Origin: Varunaivibrio sulfuroxidans
Lineage (GTDB): Bacteria; Pseudomonadota; Alphaproteobacteria; Rhodospirillales; Magnetovibrionaceae
NCBI RefSeq assembly: GCF_029318635.1
Contig: NZ_CP119676.1
Coordinates: 1-64,000, forward strand
Direction of reading: 5' to 3'
DNA: 64,000 nucleotides
Part shown: in pieces, positions 1 to 8,714 of the stretch
How positions within the stretch are numbered: position 1 is the first letter of the stretch
How the letters are laid out: each line of letters starts with the position of its first letter
Made by a program: the position numbers and the translations under genes
The notes under the pieces: model-generated
Databases searched by the model: none
Told to the model about the DNA's origin: nothing
The model's input: the letters and a program-made list of their open reading frames with translations, nothing else

Positions 1-20
1 CTGGCTTCGGAGGTATTGAA

Positions 21-1214
21 ATGAATACGCGGACGCCCCCTCCGACGCCGGTGCGCGTGGGGTTCATCGCCCTGGTCGATTGCGCCATATTGGCCGTCGC
101 CGCCGAAAAGGGGTTCGCCCGGCGCGAAAATATCGATCTTCAATTGGAGCGGGAGGTGTCCTGGGCCAATATTCGCGACAAGGTGAATTTGGGTTTCCTC
201 GACTGCGCCCACATGCTGGCGGGGATGCCGATCGCGGCCTCTTTGGGATTGGGTCAGGATCAGGCGCAGACCATTGCGCCGATGGGGCTGGGGTTGAACG
301 GCAACGCGATCACGCTCAGCACCGCACTTTTCGATGCGCTCGAACACGATCGGGGCGATCTGGACCTGACGACGCCGGCGGGGGCTGGACAGGCTTTGAA
401 AAGGGTGATCGAACGGCGCCGCGCGGACGGCGCGGAGCCGTTGCGCTTCGCCATGGTGTTCCCGTTTTCCTGTCACAATTACGAACTGCGCTATTGGATG
501 GCGGCGTGCGGCATCGACCCCGAGGTGGACGTGCGCATGGTCGTCATTCCACCGCCGTTCATGGTGGAGAGCCTGCGCATGGGGCACGTCGATGGGTTTT
601 GCGTCGGCGAGCCATGGAATAGCCTGGCGGTAGAGCAGGATGTTGGGCGTATTGTCCTCGCCAGCGCTCAGATCTGGCCTCGCGCCCCCGAAAAAGTGTT
701 AGGCGTGCGCGCCGACTGGGCGGCTTCGCATCCCGAGACGCTCTCCGCCCTGCTGCGCGGCCTGCGCCACGCGGCGGCATGGGCGGGCGCGGCGGCGCAT
801 CATGGGGAACTGGCGGATATCCTGTCTCGGGAGCGTTACCTGAATATTCCCGCACCGCTGATCATGCGGGCGCTTGAGGGACGTCTTGTCCTGAAAAAGG
901 GTGCGGAGCCGGTCACGATCGACGATTTTTTGGTTCTGAATCGTGATGATGCTTGCCGCCCCCGGCGAGAGCATGCCTTGTGGCTATACAGTCAAATGGT
1001 GCGTTGGCGCCAGGGCGCATTCAGCGCCGCGGCGATAAAGGCGGTGCATCGGATTTTCCGCGAAGATCTCTACGATCAGACGGGTGATTCCGGCATCGCG
1101 GACCCCTCGCCGGTGGGGGAGGGCGCGCTCATGCCTTTCGACGGCGCGCCCTTTACACCCGATGATATCGCAGCGTATCTCGCGCGATTTTCCATTGGCG
1201 CTCCGGCGCCCTGA
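21..1214 (+). CDS. nasS: NasS-type cytoplasmic nitrate/nitrite sensor (NrtA-like protein without signal peptide)
   Basis: The 397-residue product is homologous throughout to the nitrate-binding protein NrtA encoded just downstream: both share blocks such as [42 protein letters not shown], the [22 protein letters not shown] block and GEPWN. It starts directly with the binding fold and has no export signal, so it should stay in the cytoplasm. In this family a signal-less NrtA homologue beside nitrate assimilation genes is NasS, which holds the ANTAR antiterminator NasT until nitrate or nitrite binds. A GGAGG lies 6 nt before the ATG. NasT itself would be upstream and outside the window. The hairpin leader before nrtA supports this role; the NasS name is inference from these facts. 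Confidence 0.8.
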   Translation: MNTRTPPPTPVRVGFIALVDCAILAVAAEKGFARRENIDLQLEREVSWANIRDKVNLGFLDCAHMLAGMPIAASLGLGQDQAQTIAPMGLGLNGNAITLSTALFDALEHDRGDLDLTTPAGAGQALKRVIERRRADGAEPLRFAMVFPFSCHNYELRYWMAACGIDPEVDVRMVVIPPPFMVESLRMGHVDGFCVGEPWNSLAVEQDVGRIVLASAQIWPRAPEKVLGVRADWAASHPETLSALLRGLRHAAAWAGAAAHHGELADILSRERYLNIPAPLIMRALEGRLVLKKGAEPVTIDDFLVLNRDDACRPRREHALWLYSQMVRWRQGAFSAAAIKAVHRIFREDLYDQTGDSGIADPSPVGEGALMPFDGAPFTPDDIAAYLARFSIGAPAP

Positions 1215-1389
1215 AGCGGGGTCTGGCGGGTTTGCTATAGGCGCCCGCCAGAAATGCCCTCTCATTATTGCATAAAAAATAAGCATTATAATTATCATGC
1301 CTAATTTTTAGTCATATTTGTTTTTTCGCGCCGCATACGCGAACATTCTAATGTACTGCAATTCCATAAAAATAAACCGGAGTTTGGGT

Positions 1390-1405
1390 TGGCACAACTC
1401 TTGAT
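1390..1405 (+). promoter_or_regulatory. Putative sigma-54 (-24/-12) promoter of the nitrate assimilation operon
   Basis: TGGCAC-N5-TTGA matches the RpoN consensus TGGCAC-N5-TTGCW, with the GG at 1391-1392 and the TG ten bases further on; the -12 GC is GA here. It lies about 200 nt before nrtA, and transcription would begin near 1415, just ahead of the leader hairpins. RpoN/NtrC control is the usual arrangement for nitrogen-limited expression of these genes. No NtrC site was identified with confidence. Confidence 0.55.
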
Positions 1406-1414
1406 AGGGTAGGG

Positions 1415-1540
1415 GAGACCGTTTCCGTGGCGCACATGGAATAGTCTGGGATCCAATGGCGGACCCGTTCGCAACGTCGCAAACTGCAATGTCCTTTCTT
1501 GAGGGGGCTGTGGGGTGCGGCGTTTTTTATTTTTAGCCAA
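1415..1540 (+). promoter_or_regulatory. Leader RNA with ANTAR-type hairpin and transcription attenuator
   Basis: Three hairpins follow in order. The first has arms TTCCGTG (1423-1429) and CATGGAA (1435-1441). The second has arms GGG-A-TCC (1448-1454) and GGACCC (1461-1466) closing the hexaloop AATGGC, with A at position 1 and G at position 4 as required by ANTAR proteins. The third has arms AACGTCGC (1473-1480) and GCGGCGTT (1517-1524), encloses a smaller hairpin, and runs into a T-rich tract to 1534, which makes an intrinsic terminator. This is the layout of NasR/NasT-controlled antitermination leaders and fits the NasS gene next door. The first hairpin lacks a clean six-base loop. Confidence 0.6.
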
Positions 1541-1601
1541 AACGGCGAAAGCCGGACGGGAATGCAAAAATTAAACTTAAACGATGCAGAGGAGTTTTTT
1601 T

Positions 1602-3059
1602 GTGATTTTTAATAGGCCTGAACTCAGACCGTCTTTTTTGAGGCTCACGACTCCCGTGCGTACCGTTTTGGCGGCGCTGGCGCTCGTAGGCGTCTTCGGG
1701 GGCGTCCTCGGGGGCGTCTTCGGGGGCGTCATGCCCTCTCTTGCTCAAGCCAAACCGTTAAAGCTGGAAAAGGAAGAATTGAAGTTTGGCTTCATCAAGT
1801 TGACCGACATGGCCCCCCTGGCGATAGCCTACGAGAAGGGCTATTTCGAGGACGAGGGGCTGTATGTCACCTTGGAGCCTCAGGCCAACTGGAAGGTTCT
1901 TCTCGATCGCACCATTGACGGCGAGTTGGACGGCGCGCACATGCTGGCGGGTCAGCCTCTGGGCGCGACCATCGGCATCGGCACCAAGGCCAAGATCATC
2001 ACCGCCTTCAGCATGGATTTGAACGGCAACGCGATCACCGTGTCCAATGACGTGTGGAAGCGAATGAAGAAATACGTGCCCAAGGATGCGTCGGGCAAGC
2101 CGATCCACCCGATCAAGGCCGATGCGCTGAAGCCGGTGGTCGATGCGTACAAGGCCGAAGGCAAGCCGTTCAACATGGGCATGGTGTTTCCTGTTTCGAC
2201 CCATAACTACGAACTGCGCTATTGGTTGGCGGCGGGGGGCATCCGGCCCGGCTATTACGCGCCGTCGGACATTTCCGGTCAGATCATGGCCGACGCCTAT
2301 CTGTCGGTGACGCCGCCGCCGCAGATGCCGGCGACCATGGAGGCGGGGACCATTTCGGGCTACTGCGTCGGCGAGCCGTGGAACCAGCAGGCCGTGTTCA
2401 AAGGCATCGGCGTGCCGGTGGTGACCGATTACGGTATCTGGAAAAACAACCCGGAAAAAGTTTTCGGCGTTTCCGCGGCCTGGGCGAAGAAATACCCCAA
2501 TACCCATCTCGCCGTGATTAAGGCGTTGATCCGCGCCGCCATCTGGCTCGATGCGAACCACAACGCCAATCGTTCCGAGGCGGTCAAGATACTGGCCAGG
2601 CCGGAATACGTCGGGGCCGACGCCAAGGTGATCGCCAACTCGATGACCGGCACCTTCGAATACGAAAAGGGCGACAAGCGTTCGGTGCCCGATTTCAACG
2701 TCTTCTTCCGTTATTTCGCGACCTATCCGTACTATTCCGACGCTATTTGGTACCTCACCCAGATGCGCCGTTGGGGGCAAATTCCCGAGGCCAAACCCGA
2801 CAGTTGGTACGCCAAGATCGCCAAGGAAGTCTATCGCCCGGACATCTATCTGAAGGCGGCGAAAATGCTGGTCGATGAAGGCAAGGCCTCGAAAAAGGAT
2901 TTTCCCTGGATGTCGGACGGCTACCGTCCGCCGCAAAGCCACTTCATCGACAATATCGTCTACGACGCCCACAAGCCCAACGCCTATCTCGAAAAATTCA
3001 AGATCGGCCTGAAGGGGAACGAGCGGATCGAAGGCGGGAAGATCGTCGGAAAGCCATAA
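1602..3059 (+). CDS. nrtA: Nitrate ABC transporter, periplasmic substrate-binding protein
   Basis: This is a CmpA/NrtA-family binding protein of about 485 residues that captures nitrate in the periplasm for NrtB and the ATPase. The N-terminus has arginines and a hydrophobic stretch rich in GGV repeats ending in SLAQA, which reads as an export signal; the mature part starts near [17 protein letters not shown]. Conserved blocks include [22 protein letters not shown] and [10 protein letters not shown] prefer the GTG at 1602, because AGAGGAG at 1588-1594 sits 7 nt before it; an in-frame ATG at 1584 would place that Shine-Dalgarno inside the gene. It is separated from nrtB by a strong hairpin, as is common when a binding protein is made in excess over its permease. 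Confidence 0.9.
   Translation: MIFNRPELRPSFLRLTTPVRTVLAALALVGVFGGVLGGVFGGVMPSLAQAKPLKLEKEELKFGFIKLTDMAPLAIAYEKGYFEDEGLYVTLEPQANWKVLLDRTIDGELDGAHMLAGQPLGATIGIGTKAKIITAFSMDLNGNAITVSNDVWKRMKKYVPKDASGKPIHPIKADALKPVVDAYKAEGKPFNMGMVFPVSTHNYELRYWLAAGGIRPGYYAPSDISGQIMADAYLSVTPPPQMPATMEAGTISGYCVGEPWNQQAVFKGIGVPVVTDYGIWKNNPEKVFGVSAAWAKKYPNTHLAVIKALIRAAIWLDANHNANRSEAVKILARPEYVGADAKVIANSMTGTFEYEKGDKRSVPDFNVFFRYFATYPYYSDAIWYLTQMRRWGQIPEAKPDSWYAKIAKEVYRPDIYLKAAKMLVDEGKASKKDFPWMSDGYRPPQSHFIDNIVYDAHKPNAYLEKFKIGLKGNERIEGGKIVGKP
1689..1730 (+). repeat. 12-bp tandem repeat inside the nrtA signal sequence
   Basis: Three and a half copies of the unit GGCGTC(T/C)TCGGG occur in frame at 1689-1700, 1701-1712, 1713-1724 and 1725-1730. 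Each full unit encodes Gly-Val-(Phe/Leu)-Gly. The repeat forms the hydrophobic core of the signal peptide, so copy-number changes would alter its length by four residues at a time without shifting the frame. Confidence 0.9.
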
Positions 3060-3065
3060 TCCGGG

Positions 3066-3101
3066 GCGGGACCGGCTATCGTCCATCATCGCCGGTCCCG
3101 C
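3066..3101 (+). promoter_or_regulatory. Intergenic stem-loop between nrtA and nrtB
   Basis: Perfect 11-bp arms GCGGGACCGGC (3066-3076) and GCCGGTCCCGC (3091-3101) enclose a 14-nt loop. No T-run follows, so a full intrinsic terminator is unlikely. It is better read as a 3' stabiliser or partial terminator that keeps nrtA mRNA above the level of the permease genes. Confidence 0.7.
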
Positions 3102-3161
3102 TTAAACAATGCCTTCGTAGGCGAACCGTAAAGACGCATTAAAATCTAAAAAAGGTGAACC

Positions 3162-4157
3162 ATGTCTACTCTTGTCGCTACGATATCGCGAATAGCCCCG
3201 TTCCCGGCCTTGCTTGGCGAGATCAGCCGGGAACAAGCGGCCAAATGGTTTTGGCGCTCGGTTGCGGTTCCGGTTATCGCCTTCGCCATTTTCCTCGGTC
3301 TTTGGCAGGAAACCTCGAAGCAGATCGTCACCAGCCTGGGCACCATCCCGGGGCCGGTCGAGGTCGTCAAGGAAGCGCACATCCTGTGGGCCGATCATCT
3401 TCACCAGCGCGCCAAGGAGGCGGCCTTCGACGTCCGCCAGGAAAAGCGCAACGCCGCCAAATTGGCGGAAAACCCCAACGCCGTCATCAAGTGGCATGCC
3501 TATACCGGTAAGCCGACCTACATCGATCAAATTTTCACCAGTATCAAGACCGTTTTCGCGGGCTTTCTGTTGGGAACGATCATCGCCATTCCGCTCGGTA
3601 TCGTGTGCGGCCTCAGTCCGTTGGTGAACGCGGCGCTCAATCCGCTGATCCAGATTTTCAAGCCGGTTTCGCCGTTGGCGTGGTTGCCCTTGGTGACGAT
3701 CATGGTCAGCGCCCTTTATGTCTCCAGCGATCCGATGTTCGAAAAATCCTTTCTCACCTCGGCGATCACGGTGACGCTGTGTTCGTTGTGGCCGACGTTG
3801 ATCAACACCTCGTTGGGGGTGGCGTCGATCGACAAGGACCTGATGAACGTCAGCCGGGTTTTGCAGCTGAACTGGCGCACCAAGGTTTTCAAAATGATTT
3901 TGCCGTCGTCGCTGGAACTGATTTTCACCGGCCTCCGGCTGTCGTTGGGGGTGGGCTGGATGGTGCTGATCGCCGCCGAGATGCTGGCGCAGAACCCGGG
4001 CCTCGGGAAATTCGTCTGGGACGAATTCCAGAACGGCAGCTCGCATTCGTTGGCGCGGATCATGGTCGCGGTGTTCACGATCGGGATCATCGGTTTCGGC
4101 CTCGATCGCATCATGCTGTCGTTGCAGAATTTTTTCACATTCAGCGAAAAACGCTAA
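3162..4157 (+). CDS. nrtB: Nitrate ABC transporter, permease
   Basis: The 331-residue integral membrane protein belongs to the NrtB/SsuC/TauC permease family (BPD_transp_1). It has an N-terminal membrane segment near 35-55, a long region around 60-110 (KRNAAKLAENPNAVIKWHAY), and then several membrane helices with the EAA-type cytoplasmic loop visible around INTSLGVASIDKDLMNVSR. It would form the channel that receives nitrate from NrtA. AAAGGTG lies 5 nt before the ATG. The gene is followed after 13 nt by the fused ATPase gene and belongs to the same operon. Confidence 0.9.
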   Translation: MSTLVATISRIAPFPALLGEISREQAAKWFWRSVAVPVIAFAIFLGLWQETSKQIVTSLGTIPGPVEVVKEAHILWADHLHQRAKEAAFDVRQEKRNAAKLAENPNAVIKWHAYTGKPTYIDQIFTSIKTVFAGFLLGTIIAIPLGIVCGLSPLVNAALNPLIQIFKPVSPLAWLPLVTIMVSALYVSSDPMFEKSFLTSAITVTLCSLWPTLINTSLGVASIDKDLMNVSRVLQLNWRTKVFKMILPSSLELIFTGLRLSLGVGWMVLIAAEMLAQNPGLGKFVWDEFQNGSSHSLARIMVAVFTIGIIGFGLDRIMLSLQNFFTFSEKR

Positions 4158-4170
4158 GGGGGAGGAGATC

Positions 4171-5907
4171 ATGGCATTCGTTGAACTGAAAAACGTCGGC
4201 AAAAGCTACGGTTCCGGCGATACCGCGAGCGAGGTCCTGAAAGACATCAATTTGTCGATCGAAGACGGCGAGTTCGTCGCCATCGTCGGCTTTTCCGGCA
4301 GCGGCAAGACGACCCTGATTTCGATCCTGGCGGGTCTGATCGCGCCCGACGCGGGCGAGGCGCTGTTCCGGGGCGCGCCGATTTCCGGCGCCGGTCCCGA
4401 ACGGGGCGTCGTCTTTCAAAGCTATTCACTTTTCCCGTGGATGACGGTGTACGCCAATATCGCCCTCGCGGTGGCGGCGGTGTTTAAAAAAGAGGGTAAG
4501 GCCGCGCGCGACGAGCGGGTGCGCAAATATATCGACTTGGTGGGTCTGACCCACGCCATCGAGCGCCGCCCCTCGGAACTGTCGGGCGGCATGCGCCAGC
4601 GCGTCGCGGTGGCGCGCGCCTTGGCGATGAACCCGCAAATTTTGCTGTTGGACGAACCGCTCAGCGCCCTGGACGCCCTGACACGATCGAACCTGCAGGA
4701 CGAGATCGAACGGATTTGGGAACAAGAGCGCAAGACCGTGGTGCTGATCACCAACGACGTCGATGAGGCGATCTTGCTCGCCGACCGCATCATCCCGCTC
4801 AATCCCGGCCCGCAAGCGACGCTGGGTCCCGAATTCAAGGTCGATATCCCCCGTCCCCGCGACCGGGCGGCGATGAACCATGACAAAACGTTTCAGGCTG
4901 TGCGCCGCGACGTCACCCAGTATCTGATCGACATCGGAATATCGTCGAACACCACTTCGGACACGACGTTGAATTTGCCGGATGTCCAGCCGATCATGCC
5001 CGGTAAAAGGTTGCCCAAGGCGGCCAAGGCGGCGGCGGCGGCGCATTTCGGCAATGCCGATAAATACGTCGAATTTTCCCATATCGACAAGGTTTATCCC
5101 ACCGCGAAGGGACCGTTGACGGTGGTCGAGGACTTCGACCTGACCTTGCGCAAGGGCGAATTCGTCTCGGTGATCGGCCATTCGGGCTGCGGCAAGTCCA
5201 CGGTGCTGACCATGGCGGCGGGGCTCAACGAGATTACCCGGGGCGGGATCATCCTCGACGGCGGCGAAATCGCCGATGCGGGCCCCGACCGCGGGGTCGT
5301 TTTTCAGGCCCCCAGTCTGTTTCCCTGGCTCAGCGCGCGCGAGAACGTGGCGCTCGGCGTCGATCGGGTGTACCGCCACGCCGGCGCGGGCGAACGGGCG
5401 GAAATCGTCGATTATTACTTGACCCGCGTCGGCCTCGGGGACGCCCTGGACAAACCCGCACGCGATATGTCGGGGGGGATGCGCCAACGCGTCGGCATCG
5501 CCCGCGCGTTCGCGCTATCGCCGAAATTCCTGCTGCTGGACGAACCGTTCGGGATGCTCGACTCGCTGACCCGTTGGGAACTTCAGGAGGTCCTGATGGA
5601 CGTCTGGAAACGGACCCAGGTGACGGCGATGTGCGTCACCCACGATGTCGATGAGGCGATCTTGCTGGCCGACCGGGTGATCATGATGAGCAACGGGCCG
5701 CGCGCCACGATCGGCAAGATTCTCGATGTCGATCTGCCCCGCCCGCGCACCCGCAAGGCGCTTTTGGCGCACCCGCGTTATTACGCCCTGCGCGAGGAAG
5801 TCCTGACCTTCCTGCAGGAGCACGAGCACGGCGAAAAAACCGCCGTGCCCCGGGAAAACGCCGCGCCGGGCCTAAAGACCACCTCTTCTTCGAAAGAAGC
5901 CGCATGA
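4171..5907 (+). CDS. nrtC: Nitrate ABC transporter, fused double ATPase (NrtC-NrtD type)
   Basis: The 578 residues contain two complete ABC ATPase domains. Domain 1 (about 3-255) has Walker A GFSGSGKTT at 40-48, signature LSGGMRQR from 137 and Walker B ILLLDEP near 157. Domain 2 (about 298-560) has GHSGCGKST at 336-344, signature MSGGMRQR and Walker B FLLLDEP. They are joined by an Ala/Lys-rich linker at about 260-295. Cyanobacterial transporters use separate NrtC and NrtD, NrtC carrying an NrtA-like regulatory tail; here both ATPases are on one chain and that tail is absent. The switch histidine of domain 1 is Asn195 (ITND), while domain 2 keeps His491 (VTHD), so one ATP site may be degenerate. 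GGAGGAG precedes the start. Confidence 0.88.
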   Translation: MAFVELKNVGKSYGSGDTASEVLKDINLSIEDGEFVAIVGFSGSGKTTLISILAGLIAPDAGEALFRGAPISGAGPERGVVFQSYSLFPWMTVYANIALAVAAVFKKEGKAARDERVRKYIDLVGLTHAIERRPSELSGGMRQRVAVARALAMNPQILLLDEPLSALDALTRSNLQDEIERIWEQERKTVVLITNDVDEAILLADRIIPLNPGPQATLGPEFKVDIPRPRDRAAMNHDKTFQAVRRDVTQYLIDIGISSNTTSDTTLNLPDVQPIMPGKRLPKAAKAAAAAHFGNADKYVEFSHIDKVYPTAKGPLTVVEDFDLTLRKGEFVSVIGHSGCGKSTVLTMAAGLNEITRGGIILDGGEIADAGPDRGVVFQAPSLFPWLSARENVALGVDRVYRHAGAGERAEIVDYYLTRVGLGDALDKPARDMSGGMRQRVGIARAFALSPKFLLLDEPFGMLDSLTRWELQEVLMDVWKRTQVTAMCVTHDVDEAILLADRVIMMSNGPRATIGKILDVDLPRPRTRKALLAHPRYYALREEVLTFLQEHEHGEKTAVPRENAAPGLKTTSSSKEAA

Positions 5908-5921
5908 CGGAGGATATGATC

Positions 5922-8372
5922 ATGACACGCAAAAAACTCGTCGTTATCGGTAACGGCATGGCGGGCATGCGCACGGTCGAGGAAATCCTCGATCGCGACG
6001 CGGAAAAGTTCGCCGTCACCGTGTTCGGCGCCGAGCCCCGGGAAAACTATAACCGGATCATGCTGTCCCCGGTCCTGTCTGGCGAAAAAAATTATGAAGA
6101 CATCGTCATCAACGACCAACAGTGGTACGCGCAAAACGCGATCACGCTATACAGCGGCGAAGACGTGATCGCCATCGACCGCCAAGCGCATTGCGTCAAG
6201 ACCTCGGCCGGACGCACCATGCCCTACGACGCCCTGATCATCGCCACCGGGTCCTCTCCCTTCATGATCAAGGTTCCCGGCACGGACCTGGACGGCGTCA
6301 CCACTTTCCGCGACATGGACGATGTCGAGCGCATGGCCGATGCTGCGCGCAGTCACCAAAACGCGGTGGTCATCGGCGGCGGCCTGCTCGGCCTTGAGGC
6401 GGCGTACGGACTGCGCCAGCGGGGCATGGAGGTCACCGTTCTGCACCTGATGGATACCCTGATGGAGCGGCAGTTGGACGAGGCGGGCGGCTATCTGCTG
6501 CGCCGTGAATTGGAAAACCGGGGCATTCGCGTGATCACCCAGGCCGATACCGCCGCGCTGATCGGCAAGTCCAGGGTCGAGGCGGTGCGCCTGAAGGACG
6601 GCCGGGAAATCCCCGCCGACCTGGTGGTGATGGCGGTCGGTATCGTCCCCAACGCCGCCCTCGCCCGGGACTGCGGCCTCACGGTCGAACGAGGGATCGT
6701 GGTCGATGACCACATGACGACGTCCGATCCCGATGTTTTCGCGGTCGGCGAATGCGTTCAGCACCGGGGCCAGACATACGGCTTGGTGGCCCCGCTTTAC
6801 GAGATGGGAAAAGCGCTGGCCGATCGGCTTTGCCGCGGTGACGAACCGGGCGATGCGGGGCCTGGGTACCAAGGTTCGGTAACCTCGACAAAGTTGAAGG
6901 TCAGCGGCGTCGATCTGTTTTCCGCGGGTGATTTCAACGGCGGCGACGCGTGCGAGGATATCGTCCTGCGCGACGCCGCGCGGGGGGTCTACAAGCGGAT
7001 CGTCCTCAAGGACGGCAAAATCGCCGGCGCGGTACTGTACGGCGACGCCGGCGATGGATCGTGGTATTTTCAGATGCTCAAGGAAGGCGCCGACGTCTCC
7101 GAAATTCGCGACACCCTTATTTTCGGGCCCGAGTTCTCGGCGGGAGAAAACGCCGACCCTAACGCCGCCGTTGCGGCTCTCGGCATGGACGCCGAGATTT
7201 GCGGCTGCAACGGCGTTTCCAAGGGTGATATCGTCGGCGCCATTATCGAACACGGCCTGGAGAGCGTCGAGGACGTGCGCGCCAAGACCAAGGCTTCGGG
7301 TTCATGTGGATCGTGCGCCGGTTTGGTGGAAAGCCTTCTCGCCCACACTCTGGGCGACGCTTTCGTCGCCGGCCCGGCGCTTAAACCGATCTGCCCATGC
7401 ACGACCCATACCCATGACGACGTGCGTCACCTGATCCGTCTGCATAACCTGAAAAGCATTCCCGCCGTGATGCAGGCTTTGGAATGGAAATCGCCGAACG
7501 GCTGCGCGGCATGCCGCCCGGCGCTGAACTACTACCTGCTGTGCGACTGGCCCGGCGAATACACTGATGACAATCAGTCGCGCTTCGTCAACGAGCGGCT
7601 ACACGCCAACATTCAAAAGGACGGCACCTATTCGGTGGTGCCCCGGATGTGGGGCGGGGTGACCACCGCCAAGGAACTGCGCGCGATCGCCGACGTCGTC
7701 GATAAGTTCGCCATTCCTTCGGTCAAGTTGACCGGTGGGCAACGCATAGACTTGTTCGGCATTCCCAAGGAACAGTTGCCCGCGATCTGGACCGATCTCA
7801 ATAAGGCGGGGATGGTGTCCGGGCACGCCTACGGCAAGGCGCTGCGCACGGTCAAGACCTGCGTCGGCAATACTTGGTGCCGTTTCGGCACCCAGGACGC
7901 CATGGACCTTGGCATTCAACTGGAAAAACTGTCCTGGGGGTCGTGGACGCCGCACAAATTCAAGATGGCGGTTTCGGGGTGCCCCAGAAACTGCGCCGAG
8001 GCGACGATCAAGGATTTCGCCGTGATTTCTGTGGACTCGGGGTTCGAGTTGTACGTCGGCGGCAACGGCGGCATCACGGTGCGCGTCACCGATCTGTTGT
8101 GCAAGGTCGCGACCTCCGATGATGTCCTCGAATACTGTGCCGCCTTCATGCAGCTTTATCGCGAGCAGGCGCGCTACTTGGAACGCACCGCGCCGTGGAT
8201 CGAACGCGTCGGGATCGGTTATGTCAAAGCCGAGATCGTGGACGACGAAGCGGGGCGCAAGGCGCTGGCGGAACGCTTCTTGCGCTCCCAGAAAATAGCG
8301 CAGAACGACCCGTGGGCGCAGCACGCGGGGGCCGATACGCCGGAATTTCAACCGTTAAAATTGGTGGGATAA
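5922..8372 (+). CDS. nirB: Assimilatory nitrite reductase [NAD(P)H], large subunit
   Basis: About 816 residues with NirB domain order: an FAD/NAD(P)H oxidoreductase module (GNGMAGMRTVE near the start, GGGLLGLEAAYGLR in the NAD fold), a BFD-like [2Fe-2S] domain (CGCNG near 432, SCGSC near 468), a second short cysteine region (CPCT, NGCAACRP) and a siroheme/[4Fe-4S] nitrite reductase half with TCVGNTWC near 651 and SGCPRNC near 690. It reduces nitrite to ammonium in the cytoplasm. GGAGG at 5909-5913 places the best start at ATG 5922; an in-frame ATG at 5904 overlaps the stop of the ATPase gene. NirD follows after 6 nt. Confidence 0.95.
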   Translation: MTRKKLVVIGNGMAGMRTVEEILDRDAEKFAVTVFGAEPRENYNRIMLSPVLSGEKNYEDIVINDQQWYAQNAITLYSGEDVIAIDRQAHCVKTSAGRTMPYDALIIATGSSPFMIKVPGTDLDGVTTFRDMDDVERMADAARSHQNAVVIGGGLLGLEAAYGLRQRGMEVTVLHLMDTLMERQLDEAGGYLLRRELENRGIRVITQADTAALIGKSRVEAVRLKDGREIPADLVVMAVGIVPNAALARDCGLTVERGIVVDDHMTTSDPDVFAVGECVQHRGQTYGLVAPLYEMGKALADRLCRGDEPGDAGPGYQGSVTSTKLKVSGVDLFSAGDFNGGDACEDIVLRDAARGVYKRIVLKDGKIAGAVLYGDAGDGSWYFQMLKEGADVSEIRDTLIFGPEFSAGENADPNAAVAALGMDAEICGCNGVSKGDIVGAIIEHGLESVEDVRAKTKASGSCGSCAGLVESLLAHTLGDAFVAGPALKPICPCTTHTHDDVRHLIRLHNLKSIPAVMQALEWKSPNGCAACRPALNYYLLCDWPGEYTDDNQSRFVNERLHANIQKDGTYSVVPRMWGGVTTAKELRAIADVVDKFAIPSVKLTGGQRIDLFGIPKEQLPAIWTDLNKAGMVSGHAYGKALRTVKTCVGNTWCRFGTQDAMDLGIQLEKLSWGSWTPHKFKMAVSGCPRNCAEATIKDFAVISVDSGFELYVGGNGGITVRVTDLLCKVATSDDVLEYCAAFMQLYREQARYLERTAPWIERVGIGYVKAEIVDDEAGRKALAERFLRSQKIAQNDPWAQHAGADTPEFQPLKLVG

Positions 8373-8378
8373 CAGATC

Positions 8379-8714
8379 ATGTCGAGTTGGATTGAAATCG
8401 GAACCGTGGATGACATTCCTCCCTTGGGGTCGCGCGTGGTGCGCACGCCGGTCGGCGATATCGCCATTTTTCGCGCCGCCCGGGACACCATTTTCGCCTT
8501 GGACGACAGGTGTCCGCACAAGGGAGGGCCGATATCCGAGGGCATCGTGCACGGCGAACAGGTGACCTGCCCGCTGCACAACCAGATCATCGATCTGAAA
8601 AGCGGTGCCTTCGCCAGCGGCGAGTGTGGTCAAAGCAGAACCCACCCGGTCAAGGTCGAAAATGGGGTCATCAGCATCGCCCTGGACGTTTCACAAATGG
8701 CGGCGGCGGAATGA
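8379..8714 (+). CDS. nirD: Nitrite reductase small subunit, Rieske-type
   Basis: The 111-residue product has the two Rieske-like cluster motifs, CPHKGG and CPLHNQ, spaced as in NirD proteins that retain the [2Fe-2S] ligands. It partners NirB in NAD(P)H-dependent nitrite reduction. Its stop codon overlaps the start of nasA (ATGA), indicating translational coupling and a fixed order nirB-nirD-nasA in one operon. Confidence 0.93.
   Translation: MSSWIEIGTVDDIPPLGSRVVRTPVGDIAIFRAARDTIFALDDRCPHKGGPISEGIVHGEQVTCPLHNQIIDLKSGAFASGECGQSRTHPVKVENGVISIALDVSQMAAAE

Noticed and set aside
1758..3089. Long open frame (443 codons) antisense to nrtA
   Set aside because: It mirrors the codon bias of nrtA on the other strand, has no ribosome-binding site and no protein-like motifs.
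8510..8710. Upstream extension of nasA into nirD
   Set aside because: The extension reads Arg/Gly-rich out-of-frame nirD sequence; the conserved nitrate reductase N-terminus begins at 8711 with an ATGA overlap.
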